From IMG/VR virus record IMGVR_UViG_3300036770_003993, positions 1 through 51,444 of that record: 51,444 nucleotides of DNA. The stretch is one strand, 5' to 3'. The stretch is from a virus. A program made the position numbers and the translations under genes. Position 1 is the first letter of the stretch; each line of letters begins with the position of its first letter. The notes below the pieces were generated by a model that was given only the letters and a program-made list of their open reading frames with translations, was not told where the DNA came from and searched no databases. Shown here in pieces: positions 49,143 to 51,444 of the stretch.

Positions 49143-49592
49143 TTAAATTAATTTTTTCATTATTTCGTTTATTATTTTTAACTCATCAATAACTCTTTGT
49201 TCTAATTTTAAAAAAGAATTATCAGTTGCCGATGAATGTCTTTCTGAACTTTTTCTATGTCTCTCAGATGGTCTTATGCTATTTTTATCTCTTTTTTCAT
49301 GAGTGCTAATAAATGCATTTTCCTGACCTGATTTCATTTTTGCTCTTTTTGAGGTTGTTGAGTTATCTCTATTTGTAGATAATGTGTTACTAACCCAGTT
49401 CTCAAAAAATTCCCCACCCAAAGAATCCTTTTCACCATTTTTCATATCGTGTAAAAATTTCTTTAAGTTTGAATAAGAGATTTGTTTCTTATCAATTAAA
49501 TTTTTAACCCTCTCATTTCCTGAATATGATTGTAATTTATTCAGTACGTTATCGGGTATATCATAAACTTGTCCGTAAAGTTCTCTATTCAC
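49143..49592 (-). CDS. Basic helical protein, unknown function
   Basis: A 149-residue basic protein. The N-terminal part (MNRELYGQVYDIPDNVLNKLQSY) is followed by a Lys-rich helical region (NLIDKKQISYSNLKKFLHDMKNGEKDS) and a Ser/Arg-rich stretch around 90-125 (RDKNSIRPSERHRKSSERHSS), then a C-terminal helix. The basic region may bind nucleic acid. No family is recognised. It overlaps the upstream gene by 8 bp and is 4 bp from the next. Confidence 0.5.
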   Translation of the reverse strand: MNRELYGQVYDIPDNVLNKLQSYSGNERVKNLIDKKQISYSNLKKFLHDMKNGEKDSLGGEFFENWVSNTLSTNRDNSTTSKRAKMKSGQENAFISTHEKRDKNSIRPSERHRKSSERHSSATDNSFLKLEQRVIDELKIINEIMKKLI

Positions 49593-50463
49593 CTGATTTT
49601 AAAATTTTAATTAACTCGTTTATTGATATCCCTTCTTTTTTTGCTAATTTCTTTAATGATGATAAATTTTTAGTAATCAAAGAAGTTAGGTTCTTTGATT
49701 TTTTTCTTATTTCACCATCATTATCTTTTTTTTTATTTAAAATATCTTCCACCATTTGAAGTGCCTTTGTTTTTCTAGACTCTTCAATCTTCTCCTTCTC
49801 AACTAATGTCATTCTATCAATAAAATTTGGGTCATCTTTAATCTTCTTTGGAACTCTTTTCAATTTCTTTTTATGTTCCTCTTTATCTGGTATTTTTCCT
49901 TGTTGTAAAGTTCTTTCCTTGGCATCATCAGGACTCATTCCCAATTCTTTAACATATGTTTTAAAAGTTTCAGGACCTGATAAATCTTCGGTTTCGTCAA
50001 ACCCAAATGAACCTGATAAATCAATTTCAGATACAACATCGTCACCCTTTTCTTCACTTTCTCCCCAATAAACACGGTAACCTCTCCAAAGTGGATTTCC
50101 TGGTTGCATTGTTTGTACGACTTCTTGGTCTAACGTACCTTTTGGTGCGAGTTTTGGATTTAAAATTGGGATACTCGAATCTTTAAAACTACCATCAGCA
50201 TCAACAAGTTCCTCTAACTCATCTTTTGTTTTTAATAAAGTATTTTTGATTTCCTTTGTTGATTTATCTTGTCTTGATTTAATAATTTTCTTTATTTCTT
50301 TCTCTAATTTTGGTTTGTCTTTTTTACTGAATTTTACAACATCGTCATTTTTTCTAGACTCTGTTAAAGTCTCAGAATAAGAAAAATATATAGAAATATC
50401 GTCTTTACCTTCAACAAGATAAAAATAGTATGGATTTTTAAAATATTCTTTTCCGTATTCCAT
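49585..50463 (-). CDS. Long charged coiled-coil protein
   Basis: A 292-residue protein. Residues 1-30 (MEYGKEYFKNPYYFYLVEG) are beta-rich and aromatic, with a possible LVE protease site. Residues 40-110 are Lys/Glu-rich and helical. Acidic segments in the middle (DVVSEIDLSGSFGFDE) and the PDPNF/Lys-Lys-rich end follow. Late residues 180-260 are a KK-rich coiled coil. I recognise no domain. It opens the minus-strand group after a TATTTATA box 14 bp upstream, which argues that it is a late virion or chaperone protein. Confidence 0.6.
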   Translation of the reverse strand: MEYGKEYFKNPYYFYLVEGKDDISIYFSYSETLTESRKNDDVVKFSKKDKPKLEKEIKKIIKSRQDKSTKEIKNTLLKTKDELEELVDADGSFKDSSIPILNPKLAPKGTLDQEVVQTMQPGNPLWRGYRVYWGESEEKGDDVVSEIDLSGSFGFDETEDLSGPETFKTYVKELGMSPDDAKERTLQQGKIPDKEEHKKKLKRVPKKIKDDPNFIDRMTLVEKEKIEESRKTKALQMVEDILNKKKDNDGEIRKKSKNLTSLITKNLSSLKKLAKKEGISINELIKILKSGE

Positions 50464-50477
50464 TTGGTTTTTTATTA

Positions 50478-50485
50478 TATAAATA
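50478..50485 (-). promoter_or_regulatory. Putative late promoter box TATTTATA (minus strand)
   Basis: TATAAATA on the plus strand, 14 bp upstream of the ATG at 50463. It is back to back with a plus-strand box 12 bp away. Confidence 0.6.
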
Positions 50486-50497
50486 CACTAAAAAGTA

Positions 50498-50505
50498 TAT
50501 TTATC
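50498..50505 (+). promoter_or_regulatory. Putative late promoter box TATTTATC (plus strand)
   Basis: TATTTATC, 5 bp before the ATG at 50511; the last base differs from the others. Confidence 0.5.
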
Positions 50506-50510
50506 AATAA

Positions 50511-51444
50511 ATGTCGCAGCAGGATATAAATCAATATGTGTATAAAAAATGGTTTATTACTAATAGTAAGCCAATTTTTGATATTTCCTTAGCATCAGAT
50601 GAAAGAGATTACAATGAAGAAGTAGTTTTTTCAAACCAATTAATTGGTGTAAATGATGGAAACAGATTACCAATCCATTTTGATTTGAACAATTCAGGGT
50701 CATCTCAAATGATGACAATTAATTATGGTGATTATTTTACAGGTAATACATTAGTTTCTCTAAACTATTATAATCCAAATAATGATGATTTAAATTGTTA
50801 TACAGCATCCACTTTATGTGATATAGGACTAACAGGTATTGACAATGGGTTAACCACACAAATATCAGGTGAAACTCTGTATTACACAATGGGGTTATTT
50901 ACGGGTACTTCTAAATGGGATAGATATCATTATGATAGACGAATGAAATTAATTCCCGTTACGGCCAATACCACAACACCAATAGTACTGACTTTGGAAT
51001 CACTAATTGAGCCTGGGTCAGTAATATCTCAATATAATTTATTTGCTAATGATAATTTGGTCGAAGATTTAACGGTTAGTTTCTCAAACAGGCTAGGTTT
51101 ACAAAATGGTGATAGTATTTTAATTGTAACAGGTGTTACAATTCCACAAGGTCAAAATAGCGGAACAACAACTGTAACTGTTAATGAAGATTTTAATAAT
51201 TTAGATAGGACAAGTGTTATTAGTGGGGTTACATTTAGCAGTGATGAAGGATTTTATTTACCACAAATAACGCCTGACATCATATTTGCCTCCCAAACCC
51301 CAACACCGACAGCAACACCCACTATGACTCCAACCCCAAGTGTAACTCCTGGTGAAAGCCCGACCCCAACTAACACACCAACAAGTACAATGACCCCAAC
51401 GGGAAGTATTACACCAACAGTTACTCAAACTCCTACAAGTACTA
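50511..51444 (+). CDS. Structural protein, 3' end outside window
   Basis: The frame opened by the ATG at 50511 runs without a stop for 311 codons to the end of the window, so the gene is cut off. It begins MSQQDINQYVYKKWFITNSK and continues as a beta-rich Asn/Thr/Asp-rich chain with FSNQLIGVNDGNRLPIHFDL, a YNPNNDDLNCYTASTLCDIG loop and WDRYHYDRRMKLIPV. The last 50 codons are a Thr/Pro linker (TPTPTATPTMTPTPS...). This pattern is typical of phage fibre or baseplate proteins in which a Pro/Thr arm joins modules. It starts only 5 bp after a promoter box, with a back-to-back promoter for the minus-strand genes. Confidence 0.75.
   Translation, partial: MSQQDINQYVYKKWFITNSKPIFDISLASDERDYNEEVVFSNQLIGVNDGNRLPIHFDLNNSGSSQMMTINYGDYFTGNTLVSLNYYNPNNDDLNCYTASTLCDIGLTGIDNGLTTQISGETLYYTMGLFTGTSKWDRYHYDRRMKLIPVTANTTTPIVLTLESLIEPGSVISQYNLFANDNLVEDLTVSFSNRLGLQNGDSILIVTGVTIPQGQNSGTTTVTVNEDFNNLDRTSVISGVTFSSDEGFYLPQITPDIIFASQTPTPTATPTMTPTPSVTPGESPTPTNTPTSTMTPTGSITPTVTQTPTST
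51297..51444 (+). repeat. Thr/Pro-rich low-complexity tract
   Basis: Codons for Thr-Pro repeats (ACN CCN) with Ser, Met, Val and Ala interspersed fill the last 148 bases and continue past the window end. Such tracts are typically extended, flexible linkers and are prone to length change. Confidence 0.75.

Noticed and set aside
1-51444. tRNA genes
   Set aside because: No cloverleaf with a GTTCRA-type arm and matching acceptor stem was noticed; a dedicated scan has not been done.
1-51444. CRISPR array, insertion sequence, integrase or attachment site
   Set aside because: No spaced direct repeats, transposase-like or integrase-like protein was found. The repeats seen are in-frame protein repeats.

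Overview
The window is a 51 kb piece of a large, A+T-rich, T4-like tailed phage (myovirus). Head genes run rightward in T4-like order: terminase large subunit, portal, prohead protease, core scaffold, major capsid protein. PhoH, dUTPase, a DnaQ-type exonuclease and a gp55-like late sigma factor are also present. I infer a Bacteroidetes host from four things: a DUF4494-like protein, a segment like the C-terminal motif of Bacteroidetes rhomboid proteins, a TAnnTTTG-type promoter, and A-rich leaders without clear Shine-Dalgarno sites. No tRNA, CRISPR, insertion sequence or integrase was seen, and no gene-free stretch exceeds about 115 bp.

Layout. (1) 1-15.5 kb, plus strand: a partial nucleotidyltransferase, several acidic or coiled-coil virion-type proteins, then the head module. 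A beta-propeller (delta-60 repeat) protein sits between terminase and portal, where T4 has tail sheath and tube. (2) 15.5-25.1 kb, mostly minus strand: small accessory genes (HExxH mini-protein, HNH endonuclease, DUF5872-like module) and large tail or baseplate-type proteins. (3) 25.1-47.8 kb, minus strand: 28 genes packed with no gap over 23 bp. The inner 16 kb (29.3-45.3 kb) is a glycan-synthesis island, bracketed by glycosyltransferases and by phage replication or regulation genes (sigma factor, PhoH, dUTPase, exonuclease). (4) 47.9-50.5 kb, minus strand: small virion-type proteins. (5) 50.5 kb to the end, plus strand: the start of a structural protein with a Thr/Pro-rich tract.

How the genes fit together. 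The island can be read as a route to an activated deoxysugar: a HAD phosphatase fused to a sugar-1-phosphate nucleotidyltransferase, GDP-mannose 4,6-dehydratase, a ColD-type dehydratase with His188 in place of the PLP lysine, and an SDR candidate for the last step. This predicts GDP-colitose (3-deoxyfucose). A GT11 fucosyl/colitosyltransferase, a WecB epimerase, a Fringe-like GT31, a carbamoyltransferase, an FkbM methyltransferase and about eight other transferases would assemble and decorate the glycan, either on the virion or on the host surface.

Regulation. An octamer TATTTAT(A/T) lies 3-19 bp before at least 13 genes on both strands, in the gene's own direction. It is the reverse complement of the T4 late box TATAAATA. 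It precedes head, tail and small accessory genes and is essentially absent inside the glycan run, which ends in the gp55-like sigma gene. I infer that it is the late promoter and that the glycan genes are expressed earlier, together with the sigma factor. A second pattern is a short N-terminal amphipathic helix ending in (I/L)xE on several small proteins. It resembles T4 capsid-targeting peptides cut by the prohead protease and may mark internal head proteins.
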